33,307 nt of DNA from an uncultured Prevotellaceae bacterium (GTDB lineage Bacteria; Bacteroidota; Bacteroidia; Bacteroidales; Bacteroidaceae), in assembly GCA_947168395.1 (NCBI GenBank), contig CAMVLT010000043.1, forward strand, positions 1-33,307, written 5' to 3'. The notes beneath the pieces were generated by a model. The model did no database searches, was not told the DNA's origin, and worked only from the letters and a program-made list of their open reading frames with translations. A program made the position numbers and the translations under genes. Positions 23,991-33,000 of this stretch are shown here, one piece after another (the first letter of the stretch is position 1; every line of letters starts with the position of its first letter).

Positions 23991-24784
23991 TCCGGATATT
24001 AGTCATGGGCGCAGGCAAGATGGGAAGTTTCTTCATCGACCTGCTTAGTTTTGACCACGAGGTAGCCGTCTTCGAGCGCGACCCCAAGCGCATGCGGTTC
24101 ACCTATAATTGCCAGCGGTTCACGACGCTGGACGAAGTACGCGAGTTCCGGCCGGAGTTGCTCATCAACGCCGTCACGCTGAAGTACACCATCCCTGTGT
24201 TCAAGGAGGTCATTCCCTACCTGCCCAAGGAGTGCATCATCAGCGACATAGCCTCGGTAAAGACCGACCTGAAGGAGTTCTATGAGCAGACGGGCATGCG
24301 CTACGTATCGACCCACCCGATGTTCGGCCCCACCTTCGCCAACCTGAACCAGCTCAGCGAGGAGAACGCCATCATCATCAGCGAGGGCGACTACATGGGC
24401 CGCATCTTCTTCAAGGACCTCTACCAGCGCCTCGGCCTGAACATCTACGAGTACACCTTCGAGGAGCACGACCGCACGGTGGCCTACTCTCTGAGTATTC
24501 CCTTCGTATCCACCTTTGTCTTTGCCGCCGTCATGAAGCATCAGGACGCGCCGGGCACCACCTTCAAGCGCCACATGAAGATTGCCAAGGGCGTGCTCAA
24601 CGAGGACGATTACCTGTTGCAGGAAATCCTCTTCAACCCCTACACCCACGACCAGGTCTCGCAGATTCGCACGGAGCTGAAGGAACTCTTGGAGATTATC
24701 GACACGAAGAATGCCGAAGGCATGAAGGCGTACCTCACCAAGATACGCAACAACGTGAAGCGCGACATTGAAATCAAGAAGTAA
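23924..24784 (+). CDS. tyrA: Prephenate dehydrogenase (TyrA) with repeat-encoded N-terminus
   Basis: The 286-residue protein makes 4-hydroxyphenylpyruvate from prephenate with NAD(P)+. The dinucleotide-binding motif is FRILVMGAGKMGSFF (Gly29, Gly31, Gly34); ASVKTDLKEF and STHPMFGPTF contain the conserved catalytic-region residues. The first 22 residues (MNSNKSTGVTQHPSRSGGAGGG) are encoded by the palindromic element and look unstructured. Starts inside the fold, such as the ATG at codon 28, would cut the first strand of the Rossmann domain, so the element's ATG is probably the real start. No ACT domain is seen. It overlaps the following transporter gene by 17 bases. Confidence 0.92.
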   Translation: MNSNKSTGVTQHPSRSGGAGGGFRILVMGAGKMGSFFIDLLSFDHEVAVFERDPKRMRFTYNCQRFTTLDEVREFRPELLINAVTLKYTIPVFKEVIPYLPKECIISDIASVKTDLKEFYEQTGMRYVSTHPMFGPTFANLNQLSEENAIIISEGDYMGRIFFKDLYQRLGLNIYEYTFEEHDRTVAYSLSIPFVSTFVFAAVMKHQDAPGTTFKRHMKIAKGVLNEDDYLLQEILFNPYTHDQVSQIRTELKELLEIIDTKNAEGMKAYLTKIRNNVKRDIEIKK

Positions 24785-25676
24785 TCAATTGCTCTACCAC
24801 CTCGTCGCCTTTCTCACGATTGTCGTCTGGGGTAGCACCTTCGTCTTTACCAAGATGCTGCTCCAGGCTGGACTTTCGGCGGCACAGATTTTCACTCTGC
24901 GCTTCCTGATAGCCTATGTGCTGCTGATGTCCAGTCAACTGCTGACGAGGCGCATTTCTCGTTCATCACTCGTCTGTAAGAACTGGCGCGATGAACTGCT
25001 GATGGTGGCCCTCGGCGTGACGGGCGGCTCGTTGTATTTCCTGACCGAGAACGAGGCGCTGAACTACACCACCGCCACCAACACGTCGCTCATCGTCTGT
25101 TCCTGTCCGTTGGTGGCCTCCGTGCTCATAGGGCTGTTCTACCGCTCCGAGCGCATGAGCCGCCTACAGACCCTTGGGGCGCTGATGGCGGTAGCGGGTG
25201 TTGCTACCGTCGTGCTCAACGGCCATTTCGTGCTCCACCTGTCGCCCATTGGCGACTCCCTGGCCTTGGGCGCCAACTTCTGCTGGGCCTTCTACTCGTT
25301 GCTGATGATTCCCATTGGTCGTAGCTACGACTCAGTATTCATCACCCGCAAGGTGTTCTTCTACGGCCTGCTCACCATTATTCCCTATTACCTCTGGAGA
25401 CCTGAAGAAGCCGACCTTTCAATTCTTCAATCCTTCGATTCTTCCGTCATCCTCAACCTGCTCTTCCTCGGCTGCATCGCCTCCTTGGCCTGCTTCCTGG
25501 CTTGGACATGGGTCATAAAAAAGTTGGGGGCCATGGTGGCCACCAACTATGTTTACCTGAACCCCATCGCCACGATTGTCTTTGCGTGGTGGTTGCTCAG
25601 CGAGCAGATTACCGCCTACTTCCTCGTCGGCACCGTCCTCATCCTCGTAGGCATGTACTTGGCCGACCGCAGGTAA
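24768..25676 (+). CDS. EamA/DMT-family transporter
   Basis: The 302-residue protein has the ten predicted membrane helices and two EamA repeats of drug/metabolite transporters, with VVWGSTFVFTKMLLQAGLSAAQIFTLRF in the first repeat and LGCIASLACFLAWTWVIKKLGAMVATNYVYLNPIATIVFAWWLLSE split over the second. The start used is a TTG overlapping the end of tyrA; a TTG at 24789 is an alternative. Position after tyrA hints at amino-acid or aromatic metabolite export, but substrate cannot be read. A cytoplasmic loop near residue 220 contains LSILQSFDSS, encoded by three 8-base TTCAATTC-like units, another in-frame microrepeat. Confidence 0.88.
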   Translation: MKSRSNQLLYHLVAFLTIVVWGSTFVFTKMLLQAGLSAAQIFTLRFLIAYVLLMSSQLLTRRISRSSLVCKNWRDELLMVALGVTGGSLYFLTENEALNYTTATNTSLIVCSCPLVASVLIGLFYRSERMSRLQTLGALMAVAGVATVVLNGHFVLHLSPIGDSLALGANFCWAFYSLLMIPIGRSYDSVFITRKVFFYGLLTIIPYYLWRPEEADLSILQSFDSSVILNLLFLGCIASLACFLAWTWVIKKLGAMVATNYVYLNPIATIVFAWWLLSEQITAYFLVGTVLILVGMYLADRR

Positions 25677-25679
25677 GCC

Positions 25680-26537
25680 TTACTTCGCCTCGATAATGAG
25701 CAGGTTGGCGGCACTCCAGAACCTGTCCTTGTTGGTTATTCTCAACGTACACGACTGCTTGTCCTTCGCCACAACCTCGTAGGCGTTGTCGGGTTGGCCG
25801 CTCATCACCTTGGCCGACTTCGACGGAATAGCAATCTCCGAGAGCTGGCGCTTGTCGGCTTTCGTGAACAGCGCCTTGTCCACCTTCGAGAAGTCGGCCT
25901 TGTTCTTCTTCAGGAAACCGCCCTTCAGCAGCCCCTTCGCCTTCAGTTCCTTCGACGAACCGACGATGTAGTAGACCGCGTTCAGCTCCATGTCCTGCTT
26001 CGACAGTTGTTCGCGCTGCTGCACGTTCTCCTCCTCCATCTCACCGATGGTCGCCTTGTCCTTCTCCACGGTGGCCGTCAGGTCCTCGATGGTGGTCTTC
26101 TGGTCGCTGATGACGCCCTGCAGCTGTGCGATGGTGGCCTCACGCTCGTCCAGCTCGTTGGTCAGGTGGGTAATCAGGGCACTGAGCTTGCCAATCTTGT
26201 CGTCGCGCTGCGACAGCAACTTCTGCATCTTGTCCAGCTTCTCGCGGTTCTCGGCCAGCATCTGCTTGAACGAGCTGATATTGGCCATAATCTCCTGGCG
26301 TGTCAGTTTCCTGCCCTCTCCGCCACGCTTCAGCATGCCTTCGCCGATGGCGATGGAGTCGAGGCTGGCCGACACCTCCACCAGTGTTTCGGTCAGGTCT
26401 TCGAGCACGCCTTGCTGTTCTAAGTTCACACTTGCCAACGAGTCATTGGTGATCTTCATCTTTTCGGTTTCATGGCCACACGACAGCATCATGGCAGCGC
26501 AGCCGAGACACATCACGAACACAGTTTTTTTCATCAT
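25680..26537 (-). CDS. Coiled-coil lipoprotein of unknown function
   Basis: The 285-residue product starts with a lipoprotein signal (VFVMCLGCAAMMLSC, lipobox Cys20). Residues about 40-190 are rich in heptads (QGVLEDLTETLVEVSASLDS, LTNELDEREATIAQL, TVEKDKATIGEMEEE), predicting a long coiled coil, followed by a smaller globular domain with FWSAANLLIIEAK at the end. I do not recognise a characterised family; similar envelope proteins are common in Bacteroidota. It begins 23 bases after the GH5 stop and is probably cotranscribed with it. Its stop codon lies three bases from the convergent EamA stop, leaving no room for a terminator between them. Confidence 0.8.
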   Translation of the reverse strand: MMKKTVFVMCLGCAAMMLSCGHETEKMKITNDSLASVNLEQQGVLEDLTETLVEVSASLDSIAIGEGMLKRGGEGRKLTRQEIMANISSFKQMLAENREKLDKMQKLLSQRDDKIGKLSALITHLTNELDEREATIAQLQGVISDQKTTIEDLTATVEKDKATIGEMEEENVQQREQLSKQDMELNAVYYIVGSSKELKAKGLLKGGFLKKNKADFSKVDKALFTKADKRQLSEIAIPSKSAKVMSGQPDNAYEVVAKDKQSCTLRITNKDRFWSAANLLIIEAK

Positions 26538-26560
26538 ACCTTATCGTTTTTTGTTAGACA

Positions 26561-27940
26561 TTATTTCGCCAGTACCTTTCTCCCTTTCCCGCCTGAACGC
26601 ACGACGTACAGTCCCTTACGTGGCGCGGCGTTCGGGCCGGTCTTCCGTCCCTTCAGGTCGTATATGTCCGAGTGAGCCTGCAATGTGCTCTCCTGACTGG
26701 TAACGGCTGTCTCGTCGCCCCCTTTCGCGTAGTAGCCTGTCCGCAGGGCTTCCACCAGGTCTTTCTGGTTGAACTCAGGCACGCTGCGGTGATTGCCGTC
26801 CGAGAGTCCCATCCAGTAGAACGTCCCTATGCCGTTGATAGTGGCCTGCTGAACAAAGTAGCGGGCGAAAGCGAGCATGTTGCTACGGTAGTTCTCGTAG
26901 CCGTTCTCCGTGCTGGTGCCCCATTCGCCAAAGATGACGGGAGCCCCCTTGGCCATCAGGTTGGTCTTCACGTCGCTTATCATCTGGTCAACCTCCTTCT
27001 TGGCATTGTTCAGGTTCTTGACGTCCAGGTAGCTGTGAATCTCAAACAGCAGGTGGTCTTTGGCAGCATCTTCAGGCAGTTTCATCTGTTTCAGCGGGTC
27101 TTGCAGGTGCGAGTTCCACGTACCGCTGCCCGAGCAGGAACCGTAGGTGTTGACGATGAGGTTGCGCTGGGCATTGTTGCCGCCCGTGGCTCTGACGGCG
27201 TCCACGAAGCTCTGGGCATAGCTGTTGATACCGCTGTAGGCCGACTTGGCAATGCTGGCATTGTAGCCGCCGTTAGCAGCAAACGAGGCGAAGCACCACG
27301 ACCGCTGCGTGTCGAGCATCTCGTTATAGCCTTCGAAGAGCAGGTGCTCGTCGTAGTCGCGGAACTCCTCGGCTATCTGCGTCCACAGGGCCTCGAAGCG
27401 TGACCGCTCCTTTTTGTAGACGCCGTCGTCGGCTATGAGCCACGCCGTGTTCGACGCTCCCGTGTCGTGGTGAACGTTTAGGATGCAGTACATGCCCTGC
27501 CCTATAACGTAGTCCACCACCTCGCGGACGCGCTTCATCCACTCGGCATCCACCTTGGTGCCCAGGTCGTTGGCCATATCCCATGTCGTCAGCGCCTGCT
27601 TCGCGTTGTCCCACTTCACCGACTTGAACGTCGCCTCCATGTGGGGGTACCACGTCACGGGCACCCTTATGGCGTTGAAACCCGCCTCCTTGAACATTTT
27701 CATCAGTTCGGGCTTGGTCACCGGCTGTCCCCATGCCGTCTCGTAGTCGGCAGGTTTGCGGTTGGTCCAGGCCTCAATCCACATATTGTTCACATCGCCC
27801 GAGTTGCTGTCGAGCGTGTTGCCTAAGTTCCACCCCAACTGCATGTTGCCCACTGCCTCGTGGGCCGTCTCGAACTTAGCCTGCGCCTGCACCATCACCG
27901 GCAGTGTCAGCAGCATAACCTTAATCAGTATCCTTTTCAT
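26561..27940 (-). CDS. GH5 endoglucanase (cellulase family)
   Basis: The 459-residue enzyme hydrolyses beta-1,4-glucans. After a signal peptide (VMLLTLPVMVQAQA) come the GH5 hallmarks MQLGWNLGNTLD, FNAIRVPVTW, ILNVHHD, LLFEGYNE with acid/base Glu207 and VIFGEWG with nucleophile Glu339. The C-terminus carries YDLKGRK ... RKGLYVV, the tail shared with the protease-like and PL11 proteins. I chose the ATG at 27940 because the longer frame (TTG at 27967) begins inside the -7 promoter element. The coiled-coil lipoprotein follows on the same strand. Confidence 0.93.
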   Translation of the reverse strand: MKRILIKVMLLTLPVMVQAQAKFETAHEAVGNMQLGWNLGNTLDSNSGDVNNMWIEAWTNRKPADYETAWGQPVTKPELMKMFKEAGFNAIRVPVTWYPHMEATFKSVKWDNAKQALTTWDMANDLGTKVDAEWMKRVREVVDYVIGQGMYCILNVHHDTGASNTAWLIADDGVYKKERSRFEALWTQIAEEFRDYDEHLLFEGYNEMLDTQRSWCFASFAANGGYNASIAKSAYSGINSYAQSFVDAVRATGGNNAQRNLIVNTYGSCSGSGTWNSHLQDPLKQMKLPEDAAKDHLLFEIHSYLDVKNLNNAKKEVDQMISDVKTNLMAKGAPVIFGEWGTSTENGYENYRSNMLAFARYFVQQATINGIGTFYWMGLSDGNHRSVPEFNQKDLVEALRTGYYAKGGDETAVTSQESTLQAHSDIYDLKGRKTGPNAAPRKGLYVVRSGGKGRKVLAK

Positions 27941-27964
27941 AATCTCACCTTGTTTTCTTCGTTG

Positions 27965-27996
27965 CAAAGATAATGCAAAATTTTCATGCCACCAAA
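27965..27996 (-). promoter_or_regulatory. Bacteroidota-type promoter of the GH5-lipoprotein operon
   Basis: On the minus strand TTTG (27996 to 27993) and TATCTTTG (27972 to 27965) are exactly 24 bases apart start-to-start. Transcription should start near 27959, 19 bases before the ATG at 27940. Confidence 0.75.
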
Positions 27997-28260
27997 TTTG
28001 AGCATCGAAAATTTTTAGACCAGCACCATCATTTCGTAGGTGGTCAACTTGCCGTGCTCCGTGAGGTGCTTAAACATTTCTTGCCATTTTGTTGTATTTT
28101 TTATGGTATCAGAATCTTCTTGCAGCGAACTACACCGGGTCGCCGCTTCCCGCTTTTTCAAAGGCCTTGATTTATGTTGCAAAGGTACTAAAAATAATTG
28201 ACCCCACCAAACATTTCCTAATTTTTTTTCGTATTTTTTTGCCCTGCATTTTAGATAGGG
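27997..28260. other. AT-rich intergenic stretch, possible short minus-strand frame
   Basis: No convincing gene is seen. A minus-strand -7 element (TACCTTTG, 28187 to 28180) precedes a frame that stays open to a TAA at 28015-28017 and could encode about 49 residues from a TTG at 28164 (segment KWQEMFKHLTEHGKLTTYEM). The frame has no good start and I recognise no family. Confidence 0.35.
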
Positions 28261-28304
28261 TAAACCCCACGATTAGTTAGTCTAAACCCCAGGTTTACAT
28301 ACGG
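28261..28304. repeat. 22-bp tandem repeat, two copies
   Basis: 28261-28282 and 28283-28304 are diverged 22-base units beginning TAAACCCC and containing TTAnnTA. They belong to the same family as the array at 3424-3494. Confidence 0.7.
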
Positions 28305-28332
28305 CAACCCGAAAGCACATGTAGGACTGTTC

Positions 28333-28615
28333 AATGTTACAATGTTACAATGTTACAATGTTACATAAGCTTTTTTTGTATAGTACCAATGTACCATTGT
28401 ACCATTGTACCATTTGGAAAATCGATTTTGTACCATGATATATATATATTACTTTATATTATATATTATTATATATAATAATATATAATATAAATATAAT
28501 ACATAGTTTTTTTCGTCCATTACACTGAAAACGAAAAAGTCAAATGGTACAATGGTACAATGGTACAATGCGGAATTCCTTATGTAACATTGTAACATTG
28601 TAACACTGTAACACA
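28333..28615. repeat. Giant nested palindrome built from 8-bp tandem units
   Basis: Four perfect AATGTTAC units (28333-28364) and four GTACCATT units (28383-28414) on the left face three AATGGTAC units (28543-28566) and four GTAACATT-like units (28584-28615) on the right, in mirrored order. The centre is a perfect 32-base AT palindrome (28458-28489), and the whole structure is symmetric about position 28474. No reading frame is conserved. It lies between the GH5 promoter and the lower-GC defence genes. Confidence 0.95.
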
Positions 28616-28737
28616 CGGTGTGACGGTGTACACATTTTCAATATTCCTTATGTAATAGTGTTATAGTGTAATAGCGTGTGTACTTAATGTTAATTTGATT
28701 GGTATAATTGCTCGTTTTATTAAAAAAAAAGTGCTAT

Positions 28738-28772
28738 ATTGTGAATAATCTCGATTTTATTTTGTATCTTTG
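28738..28772 (+). promoter_or_regulatory. Promoter of the leader RNA and Ssp-like genes
   Basis: TATCTTTG at 28765-28772 is a consensus -7 element; ATTG at 28738-28741 is a weaker -33 box about 27 bases upstream. Transcription would start near 28778, some 350 bases before the DUF4007 start codon. Confidence 0.65.
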
Positions 28773-28777
28773 CAGCA

Positions 28778-29100
28778 TTATTGTGATGATGGCGCCGTTC
28801 GACCTTGGGTCGCTTATACCCGTAGGGTCTTAAGAAGTCGTCTGAGCAAATGCATGGCAGCGTAAACTGATCTCCATTGGGAGTGAGGGCTGTAGTGCAA
28901 GATTTCGTGGGATAGATCAAAGTATCTATAATCTGAAGAGGCCTTCGTTACAAAGTCCTGGAAAAACTTTATAGAAACGACCTCGGAGGAAGTTAGGTAC
29001 GCCTAGTGGGCGTACCCTTTCTTCGTATTTCGTTTCTAGGCTAATTTCCAGGACAGCTGTAACAAGGAATACATGAAGATAAGGGTACGTTTTTCTTTTC
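28778..29100 (+). ncRNA. Candidate structured RNA or regulatory leader upstream of the DUF4007 gene
   Basis: From the predicted start the sequence is less AT-rich than its left flank and contains no plausible protein. The 5' part can form GACC/GGTC plus GGGT/ACCC (28801-28829) and TGATCT/AGATCA (28868-28919). The 3' part is a long interrupted hairpin: CCTT-GTTAC (28942-28951) with GTAAC-AAGG (29059-29067), GTCCTGGAAA (28955-28964) with TTTCCAGGAC (29045-29054), TAGAAACGA (28972-28980) with TCGTTTCTA (29030-29038), and GGTACGCC (28996-29003) with GGCGTACC (29009-29016). AAGGGTACG (29081-29089), followed by a T-rich run, can compete for CGTACCCTT (29011-29019), suggesting a switchable terminator. 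I match it to no named RNA family. Confidence 0.6.
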
Positions 29101-29124
29101 CCCTAACTTAATGAACTTAAAACA

Positions 29125-30009
29125 ATGAGTGCTACTAATAAGACAAAAGGCGTGAAATATACGTTTTCTGGTCATGAGTCGTTTCCCTGTAAGTCGCTTT
29201 GGCTGAAGAAGGGATATGACTTCGTAGTGGCAGGAAACAACTTCAATAGTCCAGAGGCAGTTATTGGTTTGGGAGTCGGCAAGAACATGGTTGCCTCCAT
29301 TCGCTTCTGGCTGAAGGCTTTTGGTATTACAGAGAATGACAAGATAACGTGGCTTGGTGATTATCTCTTTGATGAAATCAAGGGTAAGGATAAGTATCTG
29401 GAAGACATAGCCACGTTGTGGCTGCTTCATTTTAATTTGGTATTCAGTGAGGAAGCTACACTTTACAAGATGTTCTTCTGTGGTGTTCAGCGCGAACGTA
29501 CCCATTTTGAGAGGGAGCAGGTTCTTACCTATGTGAAGTTGAGAATGGTGGAAGCTAACAAAATGACACTGTTCAATGCTAATACAGTTAAAAAGGATGT
29601 TGGTGTGCTCTTGCAGAACTATGCGCTGCCTCGCAAAGCACAATCCAATGAGGACTTCTCATCATTGCTGATTGACCTTGACTTGATTCGCCAGAGTTCA
29701 GAGGGCAAGGGATATTTCTTCAATGTCGAAGGCAAACGGAAGGTGACAAAGGAGATTTTCCTTTATGGCCTGCTGAAACTGAAGGAGCAGGAAGGTGACA
29801 ACACCATTTCTTTCGATACTATTCAGGAGAGAGTCGGACTGGTGTTCTGTATGCAAGATTTTGAGACAATCGAAATGCTGAAACAATTGGGCAGCGATTA
29901 CAGCCAGTATTTCGCCTATAGCGATGTGGCTGGTATCAAACAGATTCAGTTCATCAAAGACTTGGAAGTTAAACAGGTTTTAGACGATTATTATGGCAAA
30001 GACATTTAG
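29125..30009 (+). CDS. sspB: DUF4007 protein, SspB-like phosphorothioation component
   Basis: The 294-residue protein is a clear DUF4007 member: YTFSGHESFPCKSLWLKKGYDFV at the start, then AVIGLGVGKNMVASIRFWLKAFGI. From memory, SspB of the SspABCD DNA phosphorothioation system belongs to this family and nicks DNA before sulfur insertion. The following genes (P-loop ATPase, PP-loop protein) are in the sspB-sspC-sspD order, which supports the call. It overlaps the ATPase gene by 17 bases. Base composition is lower in GC than neighbouring housekeeping genes, as expected of an acquired island. Other DUF4007 proteins accompany Dnd-like genes, so the precise subtype is less certain than the system type. 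Confidence 0.78.
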   Translation: MSATNKTKGVKYTFSGHESFPCKSLWLKKGYDFVVAGNNFNSPEAVIGLGVGKNMVASIRFWLKAFGITENDKITWLGDYLFDEIKGKDKYLEDIATLWLLHFNLVFSEEATLYKMFFCGVQRERTHFEREQVLTYVKLRMVEANKMTLFNANTVKKDVGVLLQNYALPRKAQSNEDFSSLLIDLDLIRQSSEGKGYFFNVEGKRKVTKEIFLYGLLKLKEQEGDNTISFDTIQERVGLVFCMQDFETIEMLKQLGSDYSQYFAYSDVAGIKQIQFIKDLEVKQVLDDYYGKDI

Positions 30010-33000
30010 TTTATCTGCAAACATAGAGAACGGCTTTGCCGAAGGAATGCAATACCTGGTGACGCCCAATGCCCAGAATGCCATTCACAACATTGTGAAC
30101 GACTTCCGTACTGGCATTCACACTTTCACTATCATTGGTTCATACGGCACAGGTAAGTCGAGTTTCCTGCTGGCTTTGGAGTCTGACTTGAAGAAGACAG
30201 GCAAGCACAAGTATCTACTGGATTCCAAGAACCTCTCTGATGCCAAGTCGTTTGAGATTATGAATATCGTGGGCGACTATGTTGAGATGTCAACGCTACT
30301 GAGTAAGGCCCTGAACGTGGAGGGCAATACAACCAGCATTCTTGATAGCCTAAAAAACTACTACACCCAATGCCAGAAGAAAGGAAAATTTCTGCTGATA
30401 GTTGTTGATGAGTTTGGTAAAGTGCTGGAACATGCTGCCAAGAACAATCCAGAAAAGGAACTGTATTTCTTGCAGAAGTTGTCTGAGTTGGTGAATGTTC
30501 CTACTCGCCAGATTATGCTGCTTACAACGCTTCATCAGAACTTTTGTGCATACGCCAAAGGGCTTACTGAAGAGCAAGCCAACGAGTGGACTAAGGTAAA
30601 GGGACGCTTCAAGGAGATAACCTTTGTGGAGCCTGTTGAGCAGTTGCTTTATCTTGCTTCTGCTCAATTGAAGGCAAACAATGAGTTCAAGTCTGTCAAT
30701 AACATCACGGCCCTTTACGAGTTGGCCAAAGAAACACGTTACGTATCAAAGGACTTTCCTCTCGATACTGCCGTCCAGTTATATCCATTGGACCTTTTCT
30801 CTGCCTACACTATTACCACAGCCATTCAGCGATATGGTCAGAATGAGCGTTCGCTCTTTACGTTCTTGGCAGCCAAAGGCACCAATTCTATTTCTGAGTT
30901 CGAACCAGCAGAACATCTGACATTCAATCTACAGAAGGTCTATGACTACGTGTTATACAACTTCTATTCCTATCTGAAAGATGCCAATGCCGACTCGATG
31001 AGTTGGAGCACCATTCAGGTATCTATAGAACGAGTGGAAGGTCAGGACTGGAGTAATGAAGAGGAAATGCTACAGGCTGTGCAGTTGGTGAAAGCCATTG
31101 GTCTGTTGAACCTCTTTGGAACGGCAGGATTCAAGCTTACAGAGAGAAACTTGACGGACTATGCTCGTGAGGCTATGGCGATAAACAACGCCAAAGAAAT
31201 CATTCAAAAACTGACAGCCAAGAAGATTATCCGCTATGCGGCATACAAGGAGCGCCTGATGCTGTTTGAGGGTACTGATGTTGACCTCGAAGCAGAGATA
31301 CGCGAGGCAGGCATGATGGTATCACGTCCTGTCACCTTTGTTGATGAACTGAACGTATTCTTCAATCGTAGAATCTCTCCAGTCAAAGCTCACTTCTATC
31401 AGAAAGGCACACCAAGATTCTTTGACTACATGATTCGTGAAGAACCTTTAGATGCTGTGCCTACTGGTGATACTGACGGCTACATTGAACTGATATTCTC
31501 TACCCATAAGAAAGCGTTGGAGGAAATCAAGAAGTTCAGTTCTGAAACTGACCATGCTCTGATATTTGCTTACTTCACCAATACGGAGGACATTATTGAC
31601 CACCTCTACAATATCAAAAAGTACATGTATCTGTTGGAGCGTGTACTCGACAAGAACGACAGGGTGGCTGTGACTGAAATCCAGAAACTGAAAGAATACG
31701 AAGAGACCTTGCTCAACAAGGCAATCAGCGACAATCTTTTCTCATACAAGAATAGAGTCGTTTGGGTATTTGCAGGCAAGGAACAGAAGGTGGAATCGCA
31801 TCGTGACTTCAACCAGTTGCTGTCAAGAGTCTGTAACGAGGTTTACAGTAAAACGCCTGTGATGGTCAATGAATTGTTCAACAAACATAAACTCAGCGGC
31901 ACAATTACACAAGCAAGAAAGAGTTATCTGCTCTATCTGACGGAACACTATTCAGAGAACGGAATGGGATTCCCTGAAGATAAATTTCCACCAGAGAAGA
32001 CCATCTATTCGTCGTTGCTGTTGAATACAGGCCTGCATCAGAATGGGGATTTCGCAGATGCGCCAGCCAACAAGGGCTTCATGCCGTTGTGGGATGCCTG
32101 TGAGGATTTCTTGAAGAGTTCAGAGAACAAGGCAAGGAAGATATCAGAACTGATAAAGATACTGTCTGCTCAGCCCTATAAAATAAAGCAAGGATTCTTG
32201 GAATTCTGGATTCCTACTTATCTCTTTATCAAGCGTCAGGACTTTGCACTCTATGACGCATCTAAGGGTGCATTTATGCCTAATGTGAATATGGAGTTCT
32301 TCGATTTGCTCCAAAAGCATCCTGGCGATTTTGAAATCAAGAAGTTCGCTGTTGATGGTGTGAAGTTGGGCTTCTTCAACCAGTATCGTCGTTTCATCAA
32401 TCTGGGCGATGAGTTCACAATCACCAATGCCAGTTTCATTGAGACCATCAAGCCGTTCCTCAGTTTCTATGTGCGACTGGATGAATACTCCAAGCATACA
32501 CGCAAGTTTGACCACGAGTCAACAATGAGATTCCGCGATGTGCTGGCCAAAGCAAAAGACCCAGAGAAGGCTTTCTTTGAGGACTTACCAGAGGCTCTTG
32601 GCTTTACACAAGAGAAGCTGAAACAGGAAGAGTTTATCAATGAGTATGGCAGAATCATTCAGCGGGCCATCAGGGAACTACGTTCTTGTTACACTCAGTT
32701 GATAGACCGCATCGAAGCAAGATTGGTTGAGAAGTTTGGCTTGCAGAGCTATGACTACTCAGAATATATCGTTGAAGTGCGTGAGCGACTGGCCCACGTG
32801 AAAGACTATTTGCTAACAGGAAAACAGCGTGAGTTCTACCACCATGTGATGACAGAATACGACAATCGTACACAATGGTATCAGTCCATCTGCTACACCA
32901 TTCTCGAACAGCGTCTTGATGCATTGAAGGATGAGCAAGAAGACAAGTTGGCTGATGACTTAGTATATCTGTTCCGCGAATGTGAGAAGTACTCAGATAT

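Noticed and set aside
27941..27967. Longer GH5 N-terminus from a TTG
   Set aside because: It begins inside the -7 element, and the ATG at 27940 gives a clean signal peptide.
28333..28615. CRISPR array
   Set aside because: Units are 8 bp and abut directly with no spacers, and no cas genes are present.
28720..28920. A 66-codon minus-strand open frame over the candidate leader RNA
   Set aside because: Its translation is low-complexity at one end, it has no promoter or ribosome site, and it runs antisense to the folded segments and promoter, which explain the sequence better.
28778..29100. Retron msr-msd
   Set aside because: The long hairpin resembles an msd, but no reverse transcriptase gene is nearby and I find no convincing flanking a1/a2 inverted repeat; kept only as one possibility.
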